Assembly (NCBI GenBank): GCA_018649725.1
Contig: JABIHH010000062.1
Coordinates: 1 to 64,000 of the forward strand
From: Rhodospirillaceae bacterium
GTDB taxonomy: Bacteria > Pseudomonadota > Alphaproteobacteria > Rhodospirillales > UBA2165
DNA length: 64,000 bases
Direction of reading: 5' to 3'
Shown here in pieces: positions 1 through 8,286 of the stretch (positions are counted from its first letter, which is position 1; each line of letters starts with the position of its first letter). The notes below the pieces were generated by a model, which ran no database searches, had not been told where the DNA came from, and worked only from the letters and a program-made list of their open reading frames with translations. The position numbers and the translations under genes are program-made.

Positions 1-1506
1 AAAAATTTTCTAACCAAGTCGGATTCTGAGTCCCCGCTTTTAATGTATGAGTTGAACGGCACGGCTTTCACGCAAGGCTTGCGCGGCATGTATGCTGTTG
101 CCATTGCCGATCCGCATAACCACCATATTCAATTGGCGCGGGACCCCTTCGGCATTAAGCCGCTCTATTATACCGAGTTCGAAGGAGGTGTCGCATTCGC
201 CTCGGAGGCAGGCGCGTTGTTAGATGCTGGCCTGGCTTCCAGAAGCCTCAATGAAAATAAACGCCAGGAGCTGTTGCAGCTGCAATTTACCACCGGCAGA
301 GATACGATTTTTGAAGAGATAAAGCGGGTTGATCCGGGTCAGACCCTAACGCTGGATGGTGGGCAGGTGAGCCATAGTCTGCATCATCCCGCTCTGTCCA
401 GAAAAGCACCGGAAAAATGGAGCGAAAAAGAAGCGCTCGAGAAACTCGATGAAGCATTGATGGATAGCGTTATGGTGCATCAACGATCAGACGTGCCTTA
501 CGGTATGTTTTTGTCGGGCGGGGTCGACTCCTCTGTCGTGCTCGCCTGTATGCGCGAATTAAATGAGCAGCCGGTTGAAGCCTTCACGGCTGGCTTTTCC
601 GGCACGTCTGTGGCTGATGAGCGCGCCCATGCGAAAGCTGTCGCAGATGCAGCCGGGGCGAATTTTCACGAGCTTGAGTTTTCTGAAGATGATTTTTGGG
701 CGCTGTTGCCCGAGATTGCCGCGGTAATGGATGATCCGGCAGCTGATTACGCAATACTACCAACTTATAAATTGGGCCAGGCTGTGAGCAAGGCTGGGCT
801 CAAGGTCGTCTTGAGCGGCGAGGGGGGTGATGAGCTGTTCGCTGGCTACGGTCGCTACCGCAAGCAAATGCGCCCGTGGTATTTAGGCGGGCGCAAGATG
901 CGCTCCAAGGGGGTCTTTCATGGCTCGGATTTATTGCGTGATCAGACAGAAAACTGGCGCGACAGCTTTGAGCAAATCTGGCAACGCGAAACCAACTCGA
1001 AGCGTACGAAACTACAAATAGCTCAAGCTGTCGATTGTGCCGATTGGCTGCCCCATGATCTGCTGATTAAGCTCGATCGCTGCTTGATGGCGCATGGCGT
1101 CGAGGGGCGGACCCCGTTGCTCGACCGCAAAGTTGCCGAGGTTGCGATGCTTCTCCCTGACAAACTCAAAGTGCGGGGCCGGGTTGGGAAATATTTACTG
1201 CGGGTCTGGCTCGATCAGAAATTGCCGGAAGCTCGCGCTTTCGATCGGAAAAAAGGTTTCACAGTTCCGGTAGCTGAGTGGATGGGCCGACGTGGCAGCG
1301 AGCTTGGTAAACTGGTCGCCGCGCAAGAGAGCATCAAGGAAATTTGTGACCCCTCCAACGTCGAGAAATTATTTGCCATACTCGAAGGCTCCCACGACAA
1401 ACGAGACGGCCAGGCCGCCTGGGTGCTGTTATTCTATGCCCTCTGGCACCGCCGTCACATCCAAGGGCTTGCCGCCGAAGGTGATGTGTTTGATTGCCTG
1501 GGCTGA
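1..1506 (+). CDS. asnB: Asparagine synthetase (glutamine-hydrolysing), N-terminus cut off by window edge
   Basis: Converts aspartate to asparagine using ATP and ammonia released from glutamine by an N-terminal class II amidotransferase domain. The reading frame is open from base 1, so the first ATG in view (43) is internal. The residues before it (KSDSESPLLMYELNG) match the part of the amidotransferase domain that normally lies near residue 100, so roughly 95 residues including the catalytic Cys2 lie outside the window. Visible features are the end of the glutaminase domain (LRGMYAVAI, RDPFGIKPLYY), the ATP pyrophosphatase P-loop SGGVDSS about 157 residues after base 43, SGEGGDELFAGYGRY, and EGRTPLLDRKV. 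The stop is at 1504-1506. It could instead be an amidotransferase of an exopolysaccharide or other specialised subfamily, since the missing N-terminus hinders subtyping. Confidence 0.9.
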   Translation, partial: KNFLTKSDSESPLLMYELNGTAFTQGLRGMYAVAIADPHNHHIQLARDPFGIKPLYYTEFEGGVAFASEAGALLDAGLASRSLNENKRQELLQLQFTTGRDTIFEEIKRVDPGQTLTLDGGQVSHSLHHPALSRKAPEKWSEKEALEKLDEALMDSVMVHQRSDVPYGMFLSGGVDSSVVLACMRELNEQPVEAFTAGFSGTSVADERAHAKAVADAAGANFHELEFSEDDFWALLPEIAAVMDDPAADYAILPTYKLGQAVSKAGLKVVLSGEGGDELFAGYGRYRKQMRPWYLGGRKMRSKGVFHGSDLLRDQTENWRDSFEQIWQRETNSKRTKLQIAQAVDCADWLPHDLLIKLDRCLMAHGVEGRTPLLDRKVAEVAMLLPDKLKVRGRVGKYLLRVWLDQKLPEARAFDRKKGFTVPVAEWMGRRGSELGKLVAAQESIKEICDPSNVEKLFAILEGSHDKRDGQAAWVLLFYALWHRRHIQGLAAEGDVFDCLG

Positions 1507-1557
1507 CCCTACCGTTCCGTCAAATATTGATGAAAATTAAAAAATTGTAATAAAACT

Positions 1558-1611
1558 AATTTTTAGATGAAATTCATAATCATCTGCATTATAGATATTC
1601 ATCTAAAAATT
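1558..1611. promoter_or_regulatory. AT-rich 14-bp perfect inverted repeat upstream of the dienelactone hydrolase gene
   Basis: The arms at 1558-1571 (AATTTTTAGATGAA) and 1598-1611 (TTCATCTAAAAATT) are exact reverse complements, separated by 26 bases that also contain TTCAT/ATGA fragments. It lies between the asnB stop (1506) and the ATG at 1644. There is no GC-rich stem followed by a T-run, so an operator or leader hairpin fits better than a terminator. The role is inferred from position only. Confidence 0.45.
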
Positions 1612-1621
1612 TAATTCATCT

Positions 1622-1641
1622 ACAAATGGGGAAATATTAAA
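1622..1641 (+). repeat. 20-base leader/RBS sequence identical to 13717-13736
   Basis: The 20 bases starting ACAAATGGGG just before the ATG at 1644 recur exactly at 13717-13736, directly before the ATG at 13737. The GGGGA core acts as the Shine-Dalgarno. Related forms (AAATGGGGAT, AAATGGGGAA) occur on the minus strand before the genes starting at 41592 and 41029. The element contains ATG GGG AAA TAT TAA, a possible four-codon upstream ORF. No function is proven. Confidence 0.6.
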
Positions 1642-1643
1642 TT

Positions 1644-2396
1644 ATGAAAAACTATCACATTAAAACTTTATTGATTGCCGGTGCGGTTTTGTTGTTGCCA
1701 CTCAGCGTTCAAGCGGGACAAAAAGTGACTTATTCGTCTAATGGTTCCGATTACGAAGGGTATAGCGCCACAGCCAAAGGACCGGCTAAAGGAACCGTCC
1801 TTGTCATTCATGATTGGGATGGCCTGACCAGCTATGAAGAAAAACGGGCAGAAATGCTGGCCGCAATGGGGTACAACGCCTTTGCTGTCGATCTTTATGG
1901 AAAAGGCAATCGTCCCGTTGAAACAGGTGCGAAGAAAGCTGAAACGGGAAAGCTGTACAAAGATCGTGCAAAAATGCGTCGGTTAATCCTTGCGGGTCTC
2001 TCAGAAGCTCGAAAATCTTTTAAAGGTAAAGCCATAATCATGGGGTACTGCTTCGGCGGCGCTGCTGTACTGGAATTGGCGCGTTCTGGAAAGGCAACGA
2101 ACGTTGCTGGTTATGCAACTTTTCACGGTGGCCTGAAAACACCAAAGGGACAAAGCTATCCAAAATCCACAGCTCCGATCCTCATCGCCCATGGCGGTGC
2201 GGATAAAGCAATTTCCATGGATCAGGTAGCGCAGTTGTCAAAGGAACTCGAAGCCACCGGCGTAAGCTATGAAATGCAGGTATATTCCGGCGCACCTCAT
2301 GCCTTTACCGTAATTGGATCGCCACGTTACAGGAAGGTTGCAGATACTCAGTCCTGGGCAGCATTTGGTGGTTTTCTAAAAACCAATTTGAAATAA
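1644..2396 (+). CDS. Secreted dienelactone hydrolase family protein
   Basis: A 250-residue alpha/beta hydrolase of the dienelactone hydrolase family, which hydrolyses lactone or ester bonds. An N-terminal signal peptide is visible (residues 1-24, hydrophobic LLIAGAVLLLPL, likely cleavage after SVQA), so it acts in the periplasm, unlike classical cytoplasmic ClcD. The expected Cys-Asp-His triad is present: C136 in GYCFGG, D187 in GGADKAIS and H219 in GAPHAF. It stands alone, following asnB in the same direction after a 137-base gap. The RBS lies in a leader that is repeated exactly upstream of 13737. The substrate is unknown; nearby oxidative catabolic enzymes do not identify it. Confidence 0.85.
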   Translation: MKNYHIKTLLIAGAVLLLPLSVQAGQKVTYSSNGSDYEGYSATAKGPAKGTVLVIHDWDGLTSYEEKRAEMLAAMGYNAFAVDLYGKGNRPVETGAKKAETGKLYKDRAKMRRLILAGLSEARKSFKGKAIIMGYCFGGAAVLELARSGKATNVAGYATFHGGLKTPKGQSYPKSTAPILIAHGGADKAISMDQVAQLSKELEATGVSYEMQVYSGAPHAFTVIGSPRYRKVADTQSWAAFGGFLKTNLK

Positions 2397-2607
2397 TATT
2401 TCGGGAACGACTTGCTGACCATATTTGAGTGTCAACAGGTCGTTCCATTGTTTCGAGTTGATTGATTTTTCGCTTTCTGGTCGTCCGCCAGTCGCCAAAA
2501 TTGGATTTTAACTCATACCTAAATCAGTGGTTTTCCGTACACAACCTTTCAAATAACTCTCTGCTCTCTGTGCTTATATATTGGCGCCAATCTGGCGGAA
2601 GTCAGAA

Positions 2608-2641
2608 TACAGGAAGGTTGCGGAATTTTGGTTTTCTAAAA
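2608..2641. repeat. Decayed partial copy of the 3' end of the dienelactone hydrolase gene
   Basis: TACAGGAAGGTTGC occurs at 2328-2341 inside the hydrolase gene and again at 2608-2621. GGTTTTCTAAAA occurs at 2370-2381 and again at 2630-2641. Both pieces appear in the same order and orientation, with the intervening bases shortened in the second copy. The 239-base gap 2397-2635 holds no supported gene, and this remnant is its only recognisable content. The second copy also supplies the stop codon (complement of CTA at 2636-2638) of the leftward monooxygenase gene. Confidence 0.5.
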
Positions 2642-3832
2642 CCGGACCGGCCCCGCATCCAATCCAAGAGCAACGCGGCCGTAGGCTGTTAGATATATAT
2701 CCCAATTGGTTTGATGGTGCGCGCCGGCGGCTTTGACGTCGCGCAGCGCTTGTTGGATGCGGTTGGACATATAGAGTCCGTTACCACCCCAGGCGGCGAA
2801 CAGGCGGTCTACGGCGGCCTGGCTGAGTTTGTTGCAATAAGCCATATCGCGCTTGCCTTGCAAGCGGATGAGATCAGGCACTTTCTCGCCGCTCGCCAAA
2901 ATATCTGTCATCAATTTAATGTTTCTGAACATGACGGATTCGGCGGCAAAGGCATCGGCAGCTGATTCCGCGACCCGCATTTGGATGCTTTGAAATTGTG
3001 ATATCTTATTGTCGAAGCGATTAACCCGGGTATCCATCGCCTCGATAAATTCTTCAACAACACCGGCGGCAGTGCCAATGCTTACCGAGACCAAAGAGTA
3101 GGGCGCGATGGCGAGGCGCGGCAGGCGAAAGATCGGGTTATCGTAGAGCTTTGCGCCCGGTGTGGTACCATCGAGCCCATCCTGGGCGGGAATGGCGCGG
3201 TGGTCGGGGATGAAGCAATCTTTAAACTCGACAAATTTACTGCCGGTGCCGATCAAGGCAAAGGTGTCCCAGTTGTGAATGATTTGATCGGGCGTGATCG
3301 GGGTTAGGATTTGCATGGCGCCCTTTTCGCCCTCAAGCGTGCTTATATTTGTCACCCATGTGGCATGGTCGCATCCGGATGAAAATGTCGACCAACCGTT
3401 GAGCAGATAACCACCCTTGGTCGGTGTGAGTATGTTTTTTTTGGCGATGGATTCTTTGGTGCCAGTATTGCCGCCGGAAGAGATCGCAACATCCGGTCCA
3501 TCAGCCCAAACCTCGGCCTGAGCCTGGTCTGAAAACCCTGCTATCGTATTAGCATGCTCGGCAAAGACGGCCAGCACCCAGGCAGAAGACGCGCAGCCTT
3601 TGGCAACTTCCATCACCAAGCGGCACAGCACATCCCAGTCCATCTCAAAGCCGCCATATTTTTTGGGCATGCAAACCCGGAAAAATTCATTACCTTTAAA
3701 TTCGTCGACCGTTGCTTTTGGCAGGCATTTAAGCTCTTCCGTCTCCTGCGATCTCGCTCTCAGATCCGGAATCATGGCCGTCGCCCGGGCAACGAGTTCG
3801 TCCACTGTCGGAATTGTGTTTTGCTTGGTCAT
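2636..3832 (-). CDS. Flavin-dependent monooxygenase, HpaB/HsaA-type (acyl-CoA dehydrogenase fold)
   Basis: A 398-residue protein with the acyl-CoA dehydrogenase fold but the signature of two-component group D flavin monooxygenases. These hydroxylate phenolic or other aromatic substrates using reduced flavin supplied by a partner reductase. Supporting stretches are FRVCMPKKYGGFEMDW near residue 50, AKGCASSAWVLAVFAEHAN near 75, NGWSTFSSGCDHATW near 145, and the C-terminal AAWGGNGLYMSNRIQQALRD. The length fits the oxygenase subunit. The start is the ATG at 3830-3832. No flavin reductase gene is adjacent, so reduced flavin must come from elsewhere. An ordinary acyl-CoA dehydrogenase is less likely because the catalytic Glu region is not recognisable. 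Confidence 0.75.
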   Translation of the reverse strand: MTKQNTIPTVDELVARATAMIPDLRARSQETEELKCLPKATVDEFKGNEFFRVCMPKKYGGFEMDWDVLCRLVMEVAKGCASSAWVLAVFAEHANTIAGFSDQAQAEVWADGPDVAISSGGNTGTKESIAKKNILTPTKGGYLLNGWSTFSSGCDHATWVTNISTLEGEKGAMQILTPITPDQIIHNWDTFALIGTGSKFVEFKDCFIPDHRAIPAQDGLDGTTPGAKLYDNPIFRLPRLAIAPYSLVSVSIGTAAGVVEEFIEAMDTRVNRFDNKISQFQSIQMRVAESAADAFAAESVMFRNIKLMTDILASGEKVPDLIRLQGKRDMAYCNKLSQAAVDRLFAAWGGNGLYMSNRIQQALRDVKAAGAHHQTNWDIYLTAYGRVALGLDAGPVRF

Positions 3833-3958
3833 GCATTTTCCCCCACTTATTTAGTAGTGGACGATATCAGCGAAAATACTGCTGGGAAATTCATTTTTGC
3901 TGAATTGAACGAGAAGCGCTATAACACGGCTTCAATCAATATAGGGAACAGGTTAAAG

Positions 3959-4375
3959 ATGTTTGAGTGGTTAAATCTACATGTTTTGGCGCTGATCGCC
4001 GTTGCGTTACAGTTCGGCGGCATGGCGTATTTTGCGTTTTTGTTTACACCAATGGTTTTTAAATTTGTCGACCGCGAAGATGCGTCCAAGTTTTTGCGCC
4101 AGGTCTTCCCGGTCTATTATCGGACCAATGCGGTCATTTCGATCTTGCCGGCTCTATTGCTGATACCGGGGCAATCCTACGAAGTTGAAGTTGGCACCAT
4201 GCTGGCTGTTGCAGCTGGCTTCTTATTTGCCGCCCGGGTGATCGTGCCGATGGCGAACAAAGCCCGGGAAGAAAGTAACGACGCTAAGTTTAAGGCCGTC
4301 CACCGGTCCAGCGTAATCCTGCATATGATCCAGTTTGTTGCGGTGGTGGTAATTTTGGTTAGACTGGCGCAATAA
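3959..4375 (+). CDS. DUF4149-like small integral membrane protein
   Basis: A 138-residue protein with four hydrophobic segments (about residues 7-27, 50-68, 77-97 and 115-135). The motif FGGMAYFAFLFTPMVFKFV and the layout resemble DUF4149-like bacterial inner-membrane proteins of unknown function. The frame is open upstream to about 3554, but that stretch is antisense to the monooxygenase gene. The ATG at 3959, preceded by a purine-rich stretch, is the sensible start. It lies 33 bases upstream of the selenoprotein gene in the same direction, so the two are probably co-transcribed. Confidence 0.65.
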   Translation: MFEWLNLHVLALIAVALQFGGMAYFAFLFTPMVFKFVDREDASKFLRQVFPVYYRTNAVISILPALLLIPGQSYEVEVGTMLAVAAGFLFAARVIVPMANKAREESNDAKFKAVHRSSVILHMIQFVAVVVILVRLAQ

Positions 4376-4408
4376 GAATTCTAGAGATCTAAAGAAGGAA
4401 AATCATAA

Positions 4409-5050
4409 ATGGCAGACGTTCAAATGACGCCGGAAGAGCGTAAAAAATCTTGGCTTGAGATTTCGGTTATCGATGAAGCGCAATTTGATGCGATGCGGGA
4501 AGAACAGGCGGCACGTCAGGTAAAAGTGCCGCAACCAGGCGATGACGCTCCTGATTTCGAAATTGATGTGTTGGACCCGGACCGCCAGCGTACCGGCGAG
4601 ACGGTCAAGCTCTCAAATCTGCGGGGTAAACCCGTTGCTCTCATGTTTGGGTCCTACACCTGACCTCCTTTCCGGCGTCAGACCGTGCGTCTGAACCAAA
4701 TGTTCAACACTTACAAAGATCAAGTCGAATTCCTCTGCATTTATACCCGTGAAGCCCATCCAAGTGATGGCTGGCAGGTGCATGACAATCTCGAAGAAGA
4801 TATCGTTTTCCCAGATCCAACAACGGATGACGAACGGACAGCGGCGGCCTCGGCCTGTCAGATTAAGTTCGATTTGCAAATGCCGATGCTGATCGACAGC
4901 ATGGATAACGATGTTGAAGAAAAATACATCTCGCTACCGATGCGGCTCTTTGTCGTCGATGCAGACGGCAAGATCGCCTATTCTGGCGACCGCGGCCCGC
5001 GTGGCTTCGATCCTGATAGCTGGGAAGCAGCGATTAAGGCATTGATCTAG
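4409..5050 (+). CDS. Iodothyronine deiodinase-like selenoprotein (in-frame TGA at 4661-4663 read as selenocysteine)
   Basis: A thioredoxin-fold protein of 213 residues if the in-frame TGA is decoded as selenocysteine (Sec85). Codons before (4409-4660) and after (4664-5050) the TGA are in one frame and form one continuous domain: the N-terminal lead-in PGDDAPDFEIDVLD, SNLRGKPVALMFGSYT, then TGA, PPFRRQT, FLCIYTREAHPSDGW, MPMLIDSMDN and LFVVDADGKIAYSGDRGPRGFDPD. The FGSYT-Sec-PPF context matches the FGS(C/A)T-Sec-PPF active site of vertebrate deiodinases and bacterial deiodinase-like proteins. A SECIS-like hairpin follows the TGA. The RBS AAGGAAAA precedes the ATG. An ordinary stop would leave an 84-residue stub ending at the active site, with a downstream orphan that starts mid-fold. 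The physiological substrate in bacteria is unknown; a peroxidase/thiol-redox or dehalogenating role is possible. Confidence 0.92.
4664..4697 (+). promoter_or_regulatory. Candidate bacterial SECIS element immediately after the Sec TGA
   Basis: Directly after TGA 4661-4663 a hairpin can form. TCAGAC (4678-4683) pairs with GTCTGA (4689-4694), and the apical loop is CGTGC (4684-4688). GG (4674-4675) can extend the stem with CC (4696-4697) across a small internal loop. The spacing from TGA to loop is 20 bases, and there is a G in the first two loop positions, as known for bacterial SECIS elements bound by SelB. The structure was inferred by eye, not folded. Confidence 0.7.
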
Positions 5051-5059
5051 GGTTAATTT

Positions 5060-6181
5060 CTAGCCCCAAATAGTTTCCGCTGCCTCGACGACGAGGCGGA
5101 GTTTGTCGGCTTGTTCTTCAGGGCCGATGATGTTTTTGCCAGTCGTGCTGCTGGAAAAGCCGCATTGGGGGGAGAGGCAGAGTTGGTCTGGCGAGATGAA
5201 CTCAGCCGCCTGATCGACGCGCGCTTTTAACTGATCGATCTCTTCAAGTTCACCGTTTTTTGAAGACACTAGGCCAAGGACAATTTTTTTGTCTTTAGGG
5301 ACAAAGCGGAGCGGCTCAAAACCGCCGGAGCGTTCGTCGTCATATTCCAGGAAAAAGCCATCGACGTCGGTTTGGTTGAACATGATGTCAGCAACCGGCT
5401 CATAGCCACCGCCGGCAAAGCCGGCACTGAACGCATTGCCGCGGCAAAGGTGGATGCAGATTTTCATGTCAGCGGGCCGGCCTCTGACCGCGTCACTGAT
5501 GAGCTTGGCATAAGTTGCCGGTAAAGTGTTCGGATCTTCGCCCAATTGGCGCACGCCTTCGCGCATATTTTCATCGCAAAGATAAGCGAGGTTGGTGTCA
5601 TCGAATTGCAAATAGCGACAACCCGCTTCGGCGAGGGCCAGAACTTCTTCTCGAAAAATACGGGCGAGGTCTTCATAGAAATCCGCCATGTCAGGATAGG
5701 CTGTCTCACTGATGGCACCACGGCCGCCTCTGAAATGCAGCATGGTTGGTGAGGGGAGGCAAATTTTCGCGGTCTCATTAACAACCGACTTTAAAAAACG
5801 AAAGTTTTCAACTTCAATACCTTCGCTGGGCCGCACCATGCGCTCGCTGACGATGGCGCGGAAGGGCGGCAACTGCCATTGCTGTTTGGCATCCGTCGCA
5901 CCGCCCGGCTTGAAGTCGGGATTTTTTTCGAAGTTAACGCCTTCAATTTTGTTGATGAAATCATGAGTGAAACTATAGCGGCGAAACTCACCATCGGTAA
6001 TGGATTTGAGCCCAACGCCTTCTTGCATCTGAACGATGTCACGAATGCACTCATCTTCAATTTTTCTGAGCTCAGCATCGGATATCTCGCCATTTTCGCG
6101 GTGCTCTCTTGCATCTAAAATTTCAGCGGGGCGAAGCAAGCTGCCGACTTGATCGGCGCGAAAGGGGGCGGAATTCGTCAT
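5060..6181 (-). CDS. MetE C-terminal-like cobalamin-independent methyltransferase
   Basis: A 373-residue single-domain homologue of the catalytic C-terminal half of cobalamin-independent methionine synthase (MetE, YxjG/YxjH-like). These enzymes transfer a methyl group to a thiol held on zinc. Zinc-ligand motifs are present: IHLCRGN (H244, C246), the LEYDDERSGGFEPLR region, and LSPQCGFSS (C340). The N-terminal half of full MetE is absent, as usual in this subfamily. It lies 24 bases after the TRAP large-permease gene in the same direction, which suggests it is the last gene of that operon. The methyl donor and acceptor are not known. Confidence 0.85.
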   Translation of the reverse strand: MTNSAPFRADQVGSLLRPAEILDAREHRENGEISDAELRKIEDECIRDIVQMQEGVGLKSITDGEFRRYSFTHDFINKIEGVNFEKNPDFKPGGATDAKQQWQLPPFRAIVSERMVRPSEGIEVENFRFLKSVVNETAKICLPSPTMLHFRGGRGAISETAYPDMADFYEDLARIFREEVLALAEAGCRYLQFDDTNLAYLCDENMREGVRQLGEDPNTLPATYAKLISDAVRGRPADMKICIHLCRGNAFSAGFAGGGYEPVADIMFNQTDVDGFFLEYDDERSGGFEPLRFVPKDKKIVLGLVSSKNGELEEIDQLKARVDQAAEFISPDQLCLSPQCGFSSSTTGKNIIGPEEQADKLRLVVEAAETIWG

Positions 6182-6205
6182 TTATTTAGTCTCTTCGGTT
6201 GGGGG

Positions 6206-7657
6206 CTATTTCACCATGCTTGGTAGCCAGGTTGCGACCTCGGGAATAGCGATCAACAGAGCCAAGACAGCAACTTCGATGGCGATAAAAGGAAGCGCTG
6301 ATTTGATGACGGCTCCGATCGTAACGTTAAACGGCGCGATGCCTTTCATGACATAGAGCAGAAGGCCAAAGGGCGGTGTCAATAAGCTGATCTCCATGGT
6401 GATCAGCATCAAGACCATCAGCCAAATTACGTCGATTTGGAAGACCACTTGGAAAGACTGGGTGCCCAGCAGGAAGAAGGGCAAGGTGAGCAGCAACATG
6501 CTGACCTGATCCATAAAGGCGCCTAGGAAAAGCAAAACAACAACCATGATGATAACGATCTGAAGTTGGTTGAGCTTCCAGGAAGACACGGCCTGCAGCA
6601 ACCCGTCTGTGGCACCGGAATTTGAAAGTGCTTGGCTGAACACCAATGAGCCGGTGATAATAAACAAGATCATGGTATTGACTTTGGCGGTCTCCATTAA
6701 AGACTTCCAAATCTGCCGCCAATTAAAATCGGCACCATCAATGCCGGAAATTTTAATGATATTCTTGAACAGCTTGAAGAAATAGCAGGCTCCCAAAGCG
6801 GCGATGCAGCCAAGGGCTGCCGCTTCAGTTGGGGCAGCGATTTTGAAAAAGATCGAGCCAACGACGACGACAAAGATAATGAACAACGGAAATATATAGA
6901 GAATAAACGGAAGCACGCGGTTAATTATGCGTTTCATACCGCCATCGTAGGCGGCGTTTAAATAACTCTTTCCGCCAATATTAATAGAAAAAGTAACTGG
7001 ATCTTTGAGATAGCTTTCATCCGGATCATAGCTTGGGGCCAAGGTCGGATCCAGGATGCAGCGGCCGATGACATAGGCAAAAAACAGCCCGGCCATCAAA
7101 ACACCCGGGATGATGCCGGCGATCAAGAGTTGGGCCACGGACTGTTCCGCGATACTTGCCAGCAACACAGCCAAAGCAGAAGGCGGGATCAACATCGCAA
7201 TGCCACCGACCGCCATAATCGGCCCCATCGCAATGGACGGTTTATAGCCGCGCTTGATCATGTCCGGCAAAAGGACCGAGCCTAGGATCGCTGTATTGGC
7301 AATTGTTGAGCCTGATAGTGAGGAGAATACGGTGCCACCAACAATTGAGACCACGGAGAGGCGGCCAGGCAATTTGGAAATCATCCGATCAATTGCCCCA
7401 ATCGCTTTAAACGCGACGCCGGTGTGAAGAAGAATTTCGCCCATCAACAAAAACAGCGCGACCGGGGCGAGAGTAATGGTAATGGCACTGTTAAATTCCA
7501 TTGGCATCATCACGAGGCCGATATCGCCACTTATGAAGAGGAATGTGCCAACGACATTGGCGGCGAAAAAAGCAAGAGCGACGGGCAGGCCAATAAACAT
7601 GGCTGTGCAAACCGTGCCAAGCATGAGAATAAGAGCGAGATACCATTCTAATTCCAT
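6206..7657 (-). CDS. TRAP transporter large permease (DctM family)
   Basis: A 483-residue integral membrane protein of the DctM family, the Na+/H+-driven transport channel of a tripartite ATP-independent periplasmic importer. Recognisable elements are FIGLPVALAFFAANVVGTFLF near the N-terminus, the SGSTIANTAILGSVLLPDMIKRGY loop near residue 120, IPPSALAVLL, and EISLLTPPFGLLLYVMKG near the C-terminus. It is longer than the usual ~430 residues because of an insert around residues 210-310. It starts 2 bases after the stop of the small-permease gene, so translation is probably coupled. Confidence 0.92.
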   Translation of the reverse strand: MELEWYLALILMLGTVCTAMFIGLPVALAFFAANVVGTFLFISGDIGLVMMPMEFNSAITITLAPVALFLLMGEILLHTGVAFKAIGAIDRMISKLPGRLSVVSIVGGTVFSSLSGSTIANTAILGSVLLPDMIKRGYKPSIAMGPIMAVGGIAMLIPPSALAVLLASIAEQSVAQLLIAGIIPGVLMAGLFFAYVIGRCILDPTLAPSYDPDESYLKDPVTFSINIGGKSYLNAAYDGGMKRIINRVLPFILYIFPLFIIFVVVVGSIFFKIAAPTEAAALGCIAALGACYFFKLFKNIIKISGIDGADFNWRQIWKSLMETAKVNTMILFIITGSLVFSQALSNSGATDGLLQAVSSWKLNQLQIVIIMVVVLLFLGAFMDQVSMLLLTLPFFLLGTQSFQVVFQIDVIWLMVLMLITMEISLLTPPFGLLLYVMKGIAPFNVTIGAVIKSALPFIAIEVAVLALLIAIPEVATWLPSMVK

Positions 7658-7659
7658 GA

Positions 7660-8190
7660 CTAGAATCCCGCCTCAGATACGTGATCTTCCGCTGCCAGTT
7701 TGAAGACGCGATTTTTGCGTAGTCGGAGTAAAAACTCGGTGGCTAACATTGTGAAGGATAGGGCAAAGAAACTAACAATGATCCAATTTGCGACCTGTAC
7801 ATCCTTGTCAGGTAGGGTCTGATCTATGTATTCAGCAATACCAGAACGAGAGCCATAAACGGCGAGCAAAATACAAATGGCGGCACCGAGCAAATTAATC
7901 ACGGTATCAAGTTTTGCGGCCGCATTTTTTGGTAAATTTGCCGTGACAACATCAACTTGTACATGGGCACCTTGTTGAAGAACCCAAGGAGCACCCGCAA
8001 ACACACCAAAATAAAGCGCATATTCAATGCCTTCAAAGAGCCACCAAATGCCGCCATATCCGAGTTTGATTATGAGAAGATTGAACGGAATTAAAATGGC
8101 GATCAATCCGATTGATAGGGCGACGAGCCCAATGAGGAACGTAGTGAGCCGATTGAAAGCGATTTCAAATGTATCAATTGAAGACTGCAT
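7660..8190 (-). CDS. TRAP transporter small permease (DctQ family)
   Basis: A 176-residue protein with four hydrophobic helices (about residues 15-38, 45-65, 90-115 and 130-155). The DctQ pattern GAPWVLQQGAHVQVDVV appears after the second helix. It forms the membrane complex with the large permease directly downstream. The gene lies 96 bases after the substrate-binding protein gene and has an ATG start at 8188-8190. Confidence 0.88.
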   Translation of the reverse strand: MQSSIDTFEIAFNRLTTFLIGLVALSIGLIAILIPFNLLIIKLGYGGIWWLFEGIEYALYFGVFAGAPWVLQQGAHVQVDVVTANLPKNAAAKLDTVINLLGAAICILLAVYGSRSGIAEYIDQTLPDKDVQVANWIIVSFFALSFTMLATEFLLRLRKNRVFKLAAEDHVSEAGF

Positions 8191-8286
8191 GGGGGGCCTT
8201 GCTACTGATTTTTAACCTATGGAAAAATACGAAATGGGAATGTCGCATTTAAAGCCACACTCCCATTCCGATAGATCGTTAGAATA

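Noticed and set aside
2462-2692. Short plus-strand gene in the gap after the hydrolase
   Set aside because: It has no RBS or domain, overlaps the monooxygenase 3' end and includes the decayed duplication.
3554-3958. N-terminal extension of the DUF4149-like protein
   Set aside because: It is antisense to the monooxygenase gene, and the hydrophobic family-like sequence begins only at ATG 3959.
4661-4663. TGA as an ordinary stop, giving two separate small genes
   Set aside because: The flanking frames are the same, form one continuous deiodinase-like domain with the Sec position at the TGA, and a SECIS-like hairpin follows.
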